From positions 1-9,895 of the forward strand of contig JAAYBY010000317.1 in the NCBI GenBank assembly GCA_012729935.1: a DNA stretch of 9,895 bases. Direction: 5' to 3'. Origin of the DNA: Clostridiaceae bacterium (GTDB taxonomy: Bacteria; Bacillota; Clostridia; Saccharofermentanales; UBA5734). Below are positions 1 to 6,419 of this stretch, in pieces. The stretch's first letter is position 1. Every line of letters begins with the position of its first letter. The notes under the pieces were generated by a model that saw nothing but the letters and a program-made list of their open reading frames with translations, ran no database searches and was not told the origin of the DNA. The translations under genes and the position numbers were made by a program.

Positions 1-248
1 AGGTCATAGGCAGTCAGAAGCAGATCAAGCAGCCGACCGGCAGCTCCGACAAACGGGGTGCCGGTCGCGTCTTCATCAGCCCCGGGTCCCTCACCGATAA
101 ACATCAGTGGTGCCGATACAGCACCTCGCCAGACAACAACATTCTTTCGGGTTTCTGACAACGGACAACGCCGGCAGTCCCGGCACGCCTGTACAAATGT
201 TGTCCACGTCTCGCCTTGCGGCCTATCGTTGGCTGATTGACTGATCAT
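1..248 (-). CDS. Family-4 uracil-DNA glycosylase, N-terminal part (cut by window edge)
   Basis: Base-excision repair enzyme that removes uracil from DNA. The 82 visible residues run off the left edge. The fragment shows the type-4 UDG signature: a Cys pair in CRRCPLSETR (Cys25 and Cys28, with Cys22 just before), which in this family supplies two of the four ligands of a [4Fe-4S] cluster, and then the active-site motif GEGPGADED at residues 52-60 followed by TGTPFVGAAGRLLD. The remaining cluster cysteines and the C-terminal active-site motif lie outside the window. The ATG at 246-248 is chosen because GGAGGT lies about 5 nt upstream (254-259) and the conserved cysteines follow at the usual distance. 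A good extended -10 promoter and the terminator of the upstream gene suggest its own transcript. Family assignment is secure; the exact gene name is not, as these enzymes carry varied names in Bacillota. Confidence 0.9.
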   Translation of the reverse strand, partial: MISQSANDRPQGETWTTFVQACRDCRRCPLSETRKNVVVWRGAVSAPLMFIGEGPGADEDATGTPFVGAAGRLLDLLLTAYD

Positions 249-300
249 GATCGACCTCCGGTGTTGAATTGTTCAGTTCATCTGAAATGAACGCATCAAT

Positions 301-309
301 ATTGTACCA
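301..309 (-). promoter_or_regulatory. Extended -10 promoter for the uracil-DNA glycosylase gene
   Basis: On the minus strand this reads TGGTACAAT, an extended -10 (TGn plus TACAAT). The 17-nt-spaced -35 position (TCCCAG) is poor, as is often tolerated with an extended -10. The predicted start near 294 gives a leader of about 45 nt. No experimental support. Confidence 0.5.
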
Positions 310-375
310 CAGCACTGGAAAAACTGGGATTGTTAACCGTCAACTGTGGTCTTACAATCCGATCGGAAACACTGC

Positions 376-403
376 AAAAAATCCACCTTACAGGAAGATG
401 GAT
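376..403 (-). terminator. Intrinsic terminator after the Smr-domain gene
   Basis: On the minus strand ATCCATCTT (403-395) pairs with AAGGTGGAT (389-381). This is a 9-bp stem with one T-G wobble and a 5-nt loop CCTGT, and the last stem base is followed by five more T residues. It lies about 60 nt past the Smr stop codon and upstream of the glycosylase promoter, so it should separate the two transcripts. Confidence 0.75.
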
Positions 404-462
404 CAGACATTGACTGGAATGTGGCAGATAGCTCTGGATCTCTGGATGTTCAATAGAGACGG

Positions 463-813
463 TTATTTTGAACGAAGAATCACCATGGTAATACCTTCAT
501 TCTGGCGGCCCCAGTCCGGGTCCTGATGCAATGCCGGCATTTTTTCCACCAGTTGTCTGCCCATATTTTCAAACGGACCGAAACATTCACCCGGACAAAA
601 AAAGCGAATCCGATGATTGTTCATCTGATCACACAAAAACTGACGAACTGCATCACGAATAGCTCCGCCGGTTCCCGTCGATCCGTATCCATGGATAATC
701 TTGACGGTTTTAACACCAATACGGCGCAGTGTTGACAGCTCAAGTTTCAGCTTTGTCATAGCTGCATCCACTCTGGGTTTTCCCTGTTCAAGATTGACGA
801 CAACAGTTGCCAA
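463..813 (-). CDS. Stand-alone Smr-domain protein (small MutS-related), TTG start
   Basis: A 116-residue protein that is essentially one Smr domain. Smr domains, first described at the C-terminus of MutS2, bind and often nick nucleic acid; this short form has no assigned role in Bacillota. Visible features are the N-terminal MATVVVNLEQGKPRVDAA, the helix leading into VKIIHGYGSTGTGG (the Smr HGxGxG motif, residues 38-51), and a C-terminal strand ending EGITMVIL. The MutS ATPase and clamp domains are absent. The codon at 811-813 is TTG, preceded by AAAGGA about 11 nt upstream, and an in-frame TAG lies just above it, so the only other start is an internal ATG at residue 19 that would remove a conserved strand. 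TTG is therefore the best start. The gene has its own promoter and terminator and is divergent from the pseudouridine synthase gene. Confidence 0.85.
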   Translation of the reverse strand: MATVVVNLEQGKPRVDAAMTKLKLELSTLRRIGVKTVKIIHGYGSTGTGGAIRDAVRQFLCDQMNNHRIRFFCPGECFGPFENMGRQLVEKMPALHQDPDWGRQNEGITMVILRSK

Positions 814-846
814 TTTCTATCAATTCCTTTCTATTCACTACCCCTG

Positions 847-875
847 ATTGTAACATGCTGCAGGTCATCCGGCAA
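847..875 (-). promoter_or_regulatory. Sigma-A-type promoter for the Smr-domain gene
   Basis: On the minus strand: -35 TTGCCG (875-870), exactly 17 nt, then -10 TACAAT (852-847) with a TGT extension. The predicted start near 840 gives a leader of about 27 nt. It fits the sigma-A consensus well and is placed correctly for the TTG start at 813. Confidence 0.7.
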
Positions 876-926
876 ACAGCTTGTTTTTGATCAGCTTATT
901 TTTTAGGAAACAGGCCGATGCTGCGG

Positions 927-932
927 TATACT
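927..932 (+). promoter_or_regulatory. Possible -10 box for the rsuA-family gene
   Basis: TATACT lies 33 nt upstream of the ATG at 966. The sequence 17-18 nt upstream of it has no convincing -35 box, so this is only the best candidate in the divergent spacer. Its position inside the open frame upstream of ATG 966 agrees with the later start codon. Confidence 0.3.
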
Positions 933-965
933 CTTCTTGTAGAGAATTCGAACCAGGAGGCATTT

Positions 966-1694
966 ATGCGGCTCGACAAAATACTGGCACAATCAGGATT
1001 AGGTTCACGGTCGGAAGTCCGGCAATTCATTCGCAGCGGACAGATCACGATTAACGGCCTGACGGTGCGAGACCCCGGATACAGTGAGGAAAATCTTGAG
1101 CAGCAGACAATCTGCCTAGCCGGAAACCCTGTTCTATATCACCGTCATAAACATTTGATGATGAATAAACCAGCCGGACTGATTACCGCCCATCAAGATA
1201 ATCGACATGAGACGATTATGTCTCTGGTTCCGGAAATCTGGATTAACAGGGGAATTTCACCGGTAGGCCGGTTGGATCGCGATACAACCGGTCTGTTGCT
1301 TCTGACAACGGATGGGGTCCTGAACCATCGGCTGACGAGCCCGCGTTGGGAAATCTGGAAAACCTATCAAATCGTTTTTAGCGGTGAACCTTTGCAGGAA
1401 TGCGATGTCACCCGGTTTAAGACCGGACTGACCTTATCTCCCGCTGAGCAGTTTCGACCGGCCAGATTGACGATCATTGACAATCAGTCTGCCGAACTGT
1501 CCATTAAGGAGGGCAAATTCCATCAGGTAAAACGGATGTTCCGGGCGATTAACCGGACAGTTATCCAGCTGCATCGGATACGTATCGGGCCGCTCAAGCT
1601 GGATGACTCACTTGAAGAGGGTCAGATCCGCGAATTGGACGACAGCGAAATCAGCGCCTTGTACGAACAGGTTCAGCTGACTGGGCAAGATTGA
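966..1694 (+). CDS. rsuA: 16S rRNA pseudouridine synthase, RsuA family
   Basis: Isomerises uridine to pseudouridine in rRNA; the E. coli family founder modifies U516 of 16S rRNA. The protein is 242 residues (E. coli RsuA is 231). An S4 RNA-binding domain covers about residues 1-50 (MRLDKILAQSGLGSRSEV). The catalytic domain carries the signature GRLDRDTTGLLLLTTDG with the catalytic aspartate at residue 104, and a later EGKFHQVKRMF motif typical of the RsuA/RluB/E/F group. The downstream NHRLTSPRWEIWKTY segment resembles RsuA more than RluF. The frame is open from an ATG at 918, but the ATG at 966 is chosen because AGGAGG sits 5 nt before it (955-960) and the S4 domain then begins at residue 1, as in relatives. 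It is the only plus-strand gene here and converges on the J-like gene with a 9-nt gap. The exact modified site is inferred. Confidence 0.9.
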   Translation: MRLDKILAQSGLGSRSEVRQFIRSGQITINGLTVRDPGYSEENLEQQTICLAGNPVLYHRHKHLMMNKPAGLITAHQDNRHETIMSLVPEIWINRGISPVGRLDRDTTGLLLLTTDGVLNHRLTSPRWEIWKTYQIVFSGEPLQECDVTRFKTGLTLSPAEQFRPARLTIIDNQSAELSIKEGKFHQVKRMFRAINRTVIQLHRIRIGPLKLDDSLEEGQIRELDDSEISALYEQVQLTGQD

Positions 1695-1703
1695 GTGTGC
1701 GCA

Positions 1704-2669
1704 TTATCCCTGCATTTGACCGGCCCGATCTCGAATCAAGTACTCAATGAACGATTCCACCATTTCAGGATCATCGGCCTTATGTCCGACTGCCAGAATC
1801 TGATCCGGACCTTCCAGATCAAACGTTTCGATGACATTCAGTCCAGTCACTTCCAGACCCGTTATGGGTAGTGACTCATCATCATTTTGATCATCAGACT
1901 GCAGAGCCTTTTTTTCAGCGTCACTGAGATCATCAGATGACCGGATGATATCCCGTCGCAGTGGTTTGATTTGATTGTAAATCGACTCGGGTAAATCGCC
2001 TAGACGTTCATACAGCGCTGTCATATCCCTGAATGCTCCCTGCGGTGCATACTGGTTGTATGTACTCTTTTCGCAGATGAACAACTCGATGGAGTCAACA
2101 GAGACGACTGTGACCATTTTCATGACATAGCCGACCCTCAATTGTTCATCTGCTCCGCCGCCCATCATATCGGTTTCTTCCGTTTCCTGCTCTTCGAAGG
2201 TAATGGGAATGATCTGAAACTGGACTGTTTCGACCGAATCCAGTGCCGTTTGCAGATAGCTTTCGACCAGCTGGTCCGTTTCAGCGCTTTGCGTGAACAA
2301 TCCGGATACCACGATCTGAAAATCAGGGTCCTCGTTTGTTACCATGGTGTAAATTAATGAACCAACGAAAAACAAAACAATGATCGAAATCAGAAGCGGT
2401 ATTTTTTTGTAATGCCAGATATTTCGCCACTGATAGCGCGTTTTACCGAAAACAACCTGTTCAAGTCTCGGATCAATGGGCACAGGTTCAACGTATCGGT
2501 CCATTAAAACATCGTACGCCGTGAAGATCTGTTCCATTTCCATCAGGCTCTTCTCATCTTGCTTGCCCCGGAAACGCTTCATCAGCAACGTATAGCGCGA
2601 CTCGATCTCGTATGAGTTGGCACCTTGTTTCAAGCCGAGAATATTATAGGATTCTTCTTTTGTAAGCAC
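1704..2669 (-). CDS. Membrane protein with degenerate J-like domain, function unknown
   Basis: A 321-residue protein of unknown function. Residues 5-57 (ESYNILGLKQGA, later EMEQIFTAYDVLMD) have the helix pattern of a DnaJ J domain, but the HPD tripeptide needed to stimulate DnaK is absent: the helix II-III loop reads KRFRGKQDEK. One hydrophobic segment at about 90-109 is preceded by basic residues (Arg78, Arg82, Lys88, Lys89), suggesting a cytoplasmic N-terminus and a C-terminal region of about 210 residues outside the membrane. That region is acidic, with EEQETEETD near 159-167 and DDQNDDES near 259-266. No signal peptide, lipobox or catalytic motif is seen. Start is GTG at 2667-2669 with an AAGGTGAT Shine-Dalgarno close upstream. 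It follows lysS by 60 nt with no U-rich terminator between, so co-transcription is likely. A J-like cytoplasmic domain joined to an extracytoplasmic domain also occurs in other Bacillota, from memory. Confidence 0.7.
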   Translation of the reverse strand: MLTKEESYNILGLKQGANSYEIESRYTLLMKRFRGKQDEKSLMEMEQIFTAYDVLMDRYVEPVPIDPRLEQVVFGKTRYQWRNIWHYKKIPLLISIIVLFFVGSLIYTMVTNEDPDFQIVVSGLFTQSAETDQLVESYLQTALDSVETVQFQIIPITFEEQETEETDMMGGGADEQLRVGYVMKMVTVVSVDSIELFICEKSTYNQYAPQGAFRDMTALYERLGDLPESIYNQIKPLRRDIIRSSDDLSDAEKKALQSDDQNDDESLPITGLEVTGLNVIETFDLEGPDQILAVGHKADDPEMVESFIEYLIRDRAGQMQG

Positions 2670-2698
2670 GTAATCACCTTAAACGCTTATCTTCATTC

Positions 2699-2727
2699 AA
2701 CCATCTCATGATAGGACTGAGCTGGCT
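2699..2727 (-). other. Hairpin in the lysS to J-like gene spacer
   Basis: On the minus strand AGCCAGCTCA and TGAGATGGTT can form a stem of 9 paired positions (one G-T) broken by one mismatch, with a 9-nt loop. No U-tract follows, so it is not a convincing terminator. It could be an mRNA processing or stability element between the two genes, or chance. Confidence 0.3.
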
Positions 2728-2729
2728 AA

Positions 2730-4277
2730 TCACGCTTCGTCTGTTCGTTGAATCGGTTTCATCGTCGGGAATAATAGAACATCCCTGATCGACGGCGAAT
2801 CCGTCAAGAGCATCACCAAACGGTCAATACCCATTCCCAGGCCGCCGGTCGGCGGCATGCCGTACTCCAGCGCTACACAAAAATCATCGTCAAGCAGATT
2901 GGCCTCTTCGTCACCCGCTTCGCGTTTTTTCAGCTGCGCGTCAAAGCGGGCTCGCTGATCCAGCGGGTCATTGAGTTCTGAGTAGGCGTTGGCATATTCC
3001 CGGCCATCGATAAACAACTCAAAACGTTCCGTAAGTTCCGGATGTCCCGGCTTCTTTTTGGTCAGCGGTGACACTTCTATCGGATAGTCCGTGATAAATG
3101 TCGGCTGTACCAGATTTGCCTCACAATACGTTTCGAAGAAAAGGTTCATGACGTCGCCGCGGCGCATGCCGGTTTTGATGTCTTCAAGGTTTTTCTCTCT
3201 TGCCAGCTGCATTGCTGCTTCATCGTCCTTGATCAGATCAAAATCGATACCAGCATATTTCAGGATGGCTTCCCGCATCGTCATTCGCTGGTAAGGCGGT
3301 GTCAGATCGATTGTCTTACCCTGCCACGGAATGATTGTTGTCTGGTGAACCGCTTGTGCGGCACTGGTTATCAGCTGTTCTGTCAGCGTCATCATTCCCT
3401 CATAGTCTGTATATGCCTGATAGGCTTCCAGCAGTGTAAATTCCGGATTGTGTTTTATGGACAGTCCTTCGTTGCGGAATTGGCGGCCGATTTCATAGAC
3501 GCGCTCCAGTCCACCGACGACCAGCCGCTTCAAAAAAAGTTCCGGTGCAATCCGTAGAAACAAATCAATATCCAGCGCATTGTGGTGTGTGATGAAAGGA
3601 CGGGCAGCGGCACCGCCGGGGATGACATTGAGCATTGGCGTCTCAACCTCAATGAACTGCATCCGATCCAGCTGCTCGCGCAGCGTCCGGATAATCAGGC
3701 TTCGCTTGACAAAGGTGTCCCGAACCTCGGGATTGACAATTAGATCAAGATAGCGTTGACGATAGCGGGTATCGGTATCCTTCAAACCATGATATTTCTC
3801 CGGCAGCGGACGCAGTGCCTTGGCTAAAAGCTGATATGATTCTGTTTTAACCGAAATTTCACCCTTTTGTGTCCGGAAGACTTGTCCTCGTACACCAATC
3901 CAGTCACCGATATCCAGTTTCTGCCATTGAGCATAATTCGTTTCACCCAGCGCATCTATTTTTGTGAAAAGCTGAATCCGTCCTTCTTGATCGGACAGAT
4001 CACAGAAGCTGACTTTCCCCATACCTCTCTTGCTCATCAGTCGGCCGGCCAGTGACACCGTCTGTCCTTCGAGCTGATCAAACTGCTCGTGAATATCCAG
4101 ACTGTGGTGTGTTACCGGGTAACAGACAGTCTCGAACGGATTTTCACCCGCTGCTGTAAGAGTCTGCCACTTCGCCATTCGTATCGACATCTGTTCATTG
4201 AGATCGGGTTCTTTCGAATTATTGTTTACTGCGTGAACAGCGTCGCTCTGTTGTTTCGGCTTCTGATTGCTCTGCAT
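2730..4277 (-). CDS. lysS: Lysyl-tRNA synthetase, class II
   Basis: Charges tRNA-Lys with lysine using ATP, in the cytoplasm. The protein has 515 residues, full length for bacterial class II LysRS (about 490-510), with a polar N-terminal tail of roughly 30 residues rich in Gln, Asn and Lys. An OB-fold anticodon-binding domain follows (VSLAGRLMSKRGMGKVSFCDL onward). The class II core shows motif 1 (IEVETPMLN), motif 2 (RVYEIGRQFRNEG then HNPEFT) and motif 3 (GLGMGIDRLVMLL) near the C-terminus. Start is ATG at 4275-4277, with AAAGGA about 9 nt upstream. It lies 93 nt after greA, a common Bacillota neighbour, and that gap holds a likely promoter and a leader hairpin. I saw no T-box specifier or antiterminator sequence in the leader. 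Nothing suggests loss of function. Confidence 0.96.
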   Translation of the reverse strand: MQSNQKPKQQSDAVHAVNNNSKEPDLNEQMSIRMAKWQTLTAAGENPFETVCYPVTHHSLDIHEQFDQLEGQTVSLAGRLMSKRGMGKVSFCDLSDQEGRIQLFTKIDALGETNYAQWQKLDIGDWIGVRGQVFRTQKGEISVKTESYQLLAKALRPLPEKYHGLKDTDTRYRQRYLDLIVNPEVRDTFVKRSLIIRTLREQLDRMQFIEVETPMLNVIPGGAAARPFITHHNALDIDLFLRIAPELFLKRLVVGGLERVYEIGRQFRNEGLSIKHNPEFTLLEAYQAYTDYEGMMTLTEQLITSAAQAVHQTTIIPWQGKTIDLTPPYQRMTMREAILKYAGIDFDLIKDDEAAMQLAREKNLEDIKTGMRRGDVMNLFFETYCEANLVQPTFITDYPIEVSPLTKKKPGHPELTERFELFIDGREYANAYSELNDPLDQRARFDAQLKKREAGDEEANLLDDDFCVALEYGMPPTGGLGMGIDRLVMLLTDSPSIRDVLLFPTMKPIQRTDEA

Positions 4278-4301
4278 GTCTCATCATCCTTTTCATGTCA
4301 A

Positions 4302-4329
4302 GCACCGGTGACGTCACGCCATCCGGTGC
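4302..4329 (-). other. Hairpin in the lysS leader / after greA
   Basis: A perfect 7-bp inverted repeat, GCACCGG and CCGGTGC, with a 14-nt loop that contains the palindrome TGACGTCA (4309-4316). It begins about 40 nt after the greA stop and ends 24 nt before the lysS start. There is no U-tract, so it is a poor intrinsic terminator. It could be a leader structure or a protein-binding palindrome; the role is unknown. Confidence 0.4.
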
Positions 4330-4349
4330 CAGGAAGTAACTATGGATTC

Positions 4350-4358
4350 ATTTTAGCA
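4350..4358 (-). promoter_or_regulatory. Extended -10 promoter for lysS
   Basis: On the minus strand TGCTAAAAT, a TGn-extended -10, lies just past the greA stop codon. The -35 position (CATCCT) is weak. The predicted start near 4343 gives a leader of about 66 nt that contains the 4302-4329 hairpin. This would let lysS be expressed apart from pyrG-guaB-greA. Confidence 0.45.
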
Positions 4359-4370
4359 CATTAAGAATTA

Positions 4371-4853
4371 TCAGGATGGTTTCGATATTTTCACAATCCG
4401 ATAACGCAGCATACCGGCAGGTGTCCTGACGTCAACGATCTGACCGCGTTTCTTCCCCATGATCGCTGCTCCGACAGGCGAATCGCTGGAAATTTTATTG
4501 TTGAAAATATCCTGTTCTTTCGCACCCACCAGCAGATACTCCACTTCTTCCTGGGTCTCTTCATCCTTGATCTTGACCATCGCGCCAAGTGTAACCTTGG
4601 AGCTGCTGATCTCATCATCATCGATTACTTTGGAGTTCTTTAAAATCGATTCGATTTCCATAATGCGAAGTTCGTTTTCTGCCTGAGCTGTTTTCGCATC
4701 GTCGTACTCAGAGTTTTCTGAGAGATCTCCCATGGCACGGGCTTCTTTCAGCCGCTCGGAAATCTCTGCGGCTATTGATGTTTTGCGCAGATCGAGTTCC
4801 TCCTGCAGGCTCTTGATCCCGTTATAGGTCATCTCATAGACTTTTCTTGCCAT
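4371..4853 (-). CDS. greA: Transcription elongation factor GreA
   Basis: Binds the secondary channel of RNA polymerase and stimulates cleavage of the backtracked transcript, rescuing stalled complexes. The protein has 160 residues (E. coli GreA 158). The N-terminal coiled coil covers about residues 1-75 and carries the tip motif GDLSENSEYDDAK with the acidic residues that position the catalytic metal. The C-terminal FKBP-like domain ends VDVRTPAGMLRYRIVKI. The frame is open to an ATG at 4871, but that codon lies just before the AGGAG sequence; the ATG at 4851-4853 sits 8 nt after AGGAG and starts MARKVYEMTYNG, as in other GreA proteins, so it is preferred. The gene follows guaB by 53 nt with no clear promoter or terminator, so it probably belongs to the pyrG-guaB transcript. 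That spacer holds a small hairpin without U-tract (TCAGTC/GACTGA, 4887-4902). Confidence 0.95.
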   Translation of the reverse strand: MARKVYEMTYNGIKSLQEELDLRKTSIAAEISERLKEARAMGDLSENSEYDDAKTAQAENELRIMEIESILKNSKVIDDDEISSSKVTLGAMVKIKDEETQEEVEYLLVGAKEQDIFNNKISSDSPVGAAIMGKKRGQIVDVRTPAGMLRYRIVKISKPS

Positions 4854-4906
4854 TCGTGTGGCTCCTTTCATTTCGCTTACACATCTTCAGTCTGCTGACT
4901 GATTAC

Positions 4907-6418
4907 TTAGGGACGTCGCTCACTTTCTTTCTGAATGACATCATGAGCGCCACCCTCAACAATACTGGTTGCGGACACCAGCACCAGTCTTGCTTTCTTC
5001 TGAAACTCAGGTATGCTGACTGATCCGCACGCACACATGGTTGAACGAATTTTACTCAGACTCACGTCCAGGTTATCTTTTAGTTTGCCGGCATAAGGCA
5101 CGTAGGAATCAACACCTTCTTCAAATGCCATCTTCCCGGTTTCGTCTCCACCTTCATCATATCGCTGCCAGTTTCTGGCCCGGTTAGAGCCTTCACCCCA
5201 GTACTCTTTCACATAGGTTCCGTTGACCAGCAGCCGACGTGTCGGGCTCTCGTCAAAGCGGGCAAAATAGCGTCCGAGCATGATGAAATCTGCACCCATC
5301 GCCAGCGCCAGGGGCATGTGGTAGTCATAGACGATTCCGCCATCCGAGCAGATGGGTACATAGAATCCGGTTTCACGGAACCACTGATCACGCGCTTCGG
5401 CAACCGCCATAACAGCCGATGCCTGTCCGCAGCCGATGCCCTTCTGTTCACGAGTGATGCAGATGGAACCGCCGCCGATACCGACCTTAATAAAATCCGC
5501 TCCTGCTTCAGCAAGAAATCGGAAGCCGGCAGCATCGACCACATTACCGGCGCCAACGCGGATTGTCTCACCGTATGTTTGTCTGATCCAGATCAAGGTG
5601 TCTTTCTGCCATTCAGTAAACCCGTCGGATGAGTCGATGCAGAGAATATCCGCACCCGCTTCAATTAATGCGGGTACACGTTCTTCATAATCGCGAGTAT
5701 TGATACCGGCTCCGACCATCAGTCTCTTATGTGCATCCAGCAGTTCTTCGGGGTTATCTTTATGTTCGTCGTAGTCCTTGCGGAAAACCATTGCGACCAG
5801 TTCATTCTGATCGTTGACAATTGGCAGCTGATTGATTTTATGGTCCCAGATTATGTCGTTTGCTTCACTCAGATTGATGCCTTCCCGGGCATAAACCAGA
5901 TGATCGAACGGTGTCATGAACGCATGAACCGGTGTCTCAGGTGGTGTCCGTGACACTCTGTAGTCGCGGCTCGTTACGATACCAAGCAGCTTGCCCGTTG
6001 CAGAACCGTTCTCCGTGATGGCGATGGTTGAATGACCGGTTCGCTCTTTGGTCGCCAGCACGTCTGCCAGAGTGGCATCCGGTTTCAGATTTGAATCACT
6101 TGTTACAAATCCAGCCTTGTATTTTTTTACTTTTCGCACCATTTCAGCCTGGCTGTCAATCGGCTGAGATCCATAGATAAATGAAAGACCACCGCTGCGG
6201 GCAAGCGCAATCGCCATGCGATCATCCGAAACTGCCTGCATCACGGCGGATACCAGCGGCACATTGATGTTGATCGGACTCGGTTCGTTGCCTTTACGAT
6301 ACCGGACGATACTGGTTGAAAGCCTGACCTGATCCGGTGTACAGGAGCGGGTCGTCAGATTGGGTACCAGCAAATACTCACTGAAGGTTCTTGATTCTTT
6401 CTCAAAAATCATTGCCAT
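4907..6418 (-). CDS. guaB: IMP dehydrogenase, clostridial / Tritrichomonas-type
   Basis: Oxidises IMP to XMP with NAD+, the committed step to guanine nucleotides. At 503 residues it equals the T. foetus enzyme in length as I recall it, and its motifs match that type: the catalytic loop GGGSICITREQKGIG with catalytic Cys320, the phosphate-binding SDGGIV, the mobile flap with NWQRYD (Arg-Tyr dyad near residue 419), and a C-terminal IVEGGAHD that supplies potassium ligands. A CBS pair covers about residues 105-220 (HSTIAITENG, later INQLPIVND). The commoner bacterial GuaB loop reads GPGSICTTR and differs. Cys330 in GIGCGQA replaces an arginine usual in this type. The ATG at 6416-6418 is preceded by GGAGG 9 nt upstream, inside the end of pyrG, whose stop lies 1 nt before, so translational coupling is likely. 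An alternative ATG two codons downstream is less well spaced. Confidence 0.95.
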   Translation of the reverse strand: MAMIFEKESRTFSEYLLVPNLTTRSCTPDQVRLSTSIVRYRKGNEPSPININVPLVSAVMQAVSDDRMAIALARSGGLSFIYGSQPIDSQAEMVRKVKKYKAGFVTSDSNLKPDATLADVLATKERTGHSTIAITENGSATGKLLGIVTSRDYRVSRTPPETPVHAFMTPFDHLVYAREGINLSEANDIIWDHKINQLPIVNDQNELVAMVFRKDYDEHKDNPEELLDAHKRLMVGAGINTRDYEERVPALIEAGADILCIDSSDGFTEWQKDTLIWIRQTYGETIRVGAGNVVDAAGFRFLAEAGADFIKVGIGGGSICITREQKGIGCGQASAVMAVAEARDQWFRETGFYVPICSDGGIVYDYHMPLALAMGADFIMLGRYFARFDESPTRRLLVNGTYVKEYWGEGSNRARNWQRYDEGGDETGKMAFEEGVDSYVPYAGKLKDNLDVSLSKIRSTMCACGSVSIPEFQKKARLVLVSATSIVEGGAHDVIQKESERRP

Positions 6419-6419
6419 G

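Noticed and set aside
918..965. Upstream start for the RsuA-family protein at 918.
   Set aside because: It would add 16 residues without family support and translate through the AGGAGG that serves the ATG at 966.
4278..4349. A T-box or lysine riboswitch in the lysS leader.
   Set aside because: The leader is only about 66 nt and lacks the T-box core sequence, an antiterminator and a terminator U-tract.
4854..4871. Upstream GreA start at 4871 adding MKGATR.
   Set aside because: That ATG lies just upstream of and reads through the AGGAG ribosome site; the ATG at 4853 is properly spaced and matches GreA N-termini.
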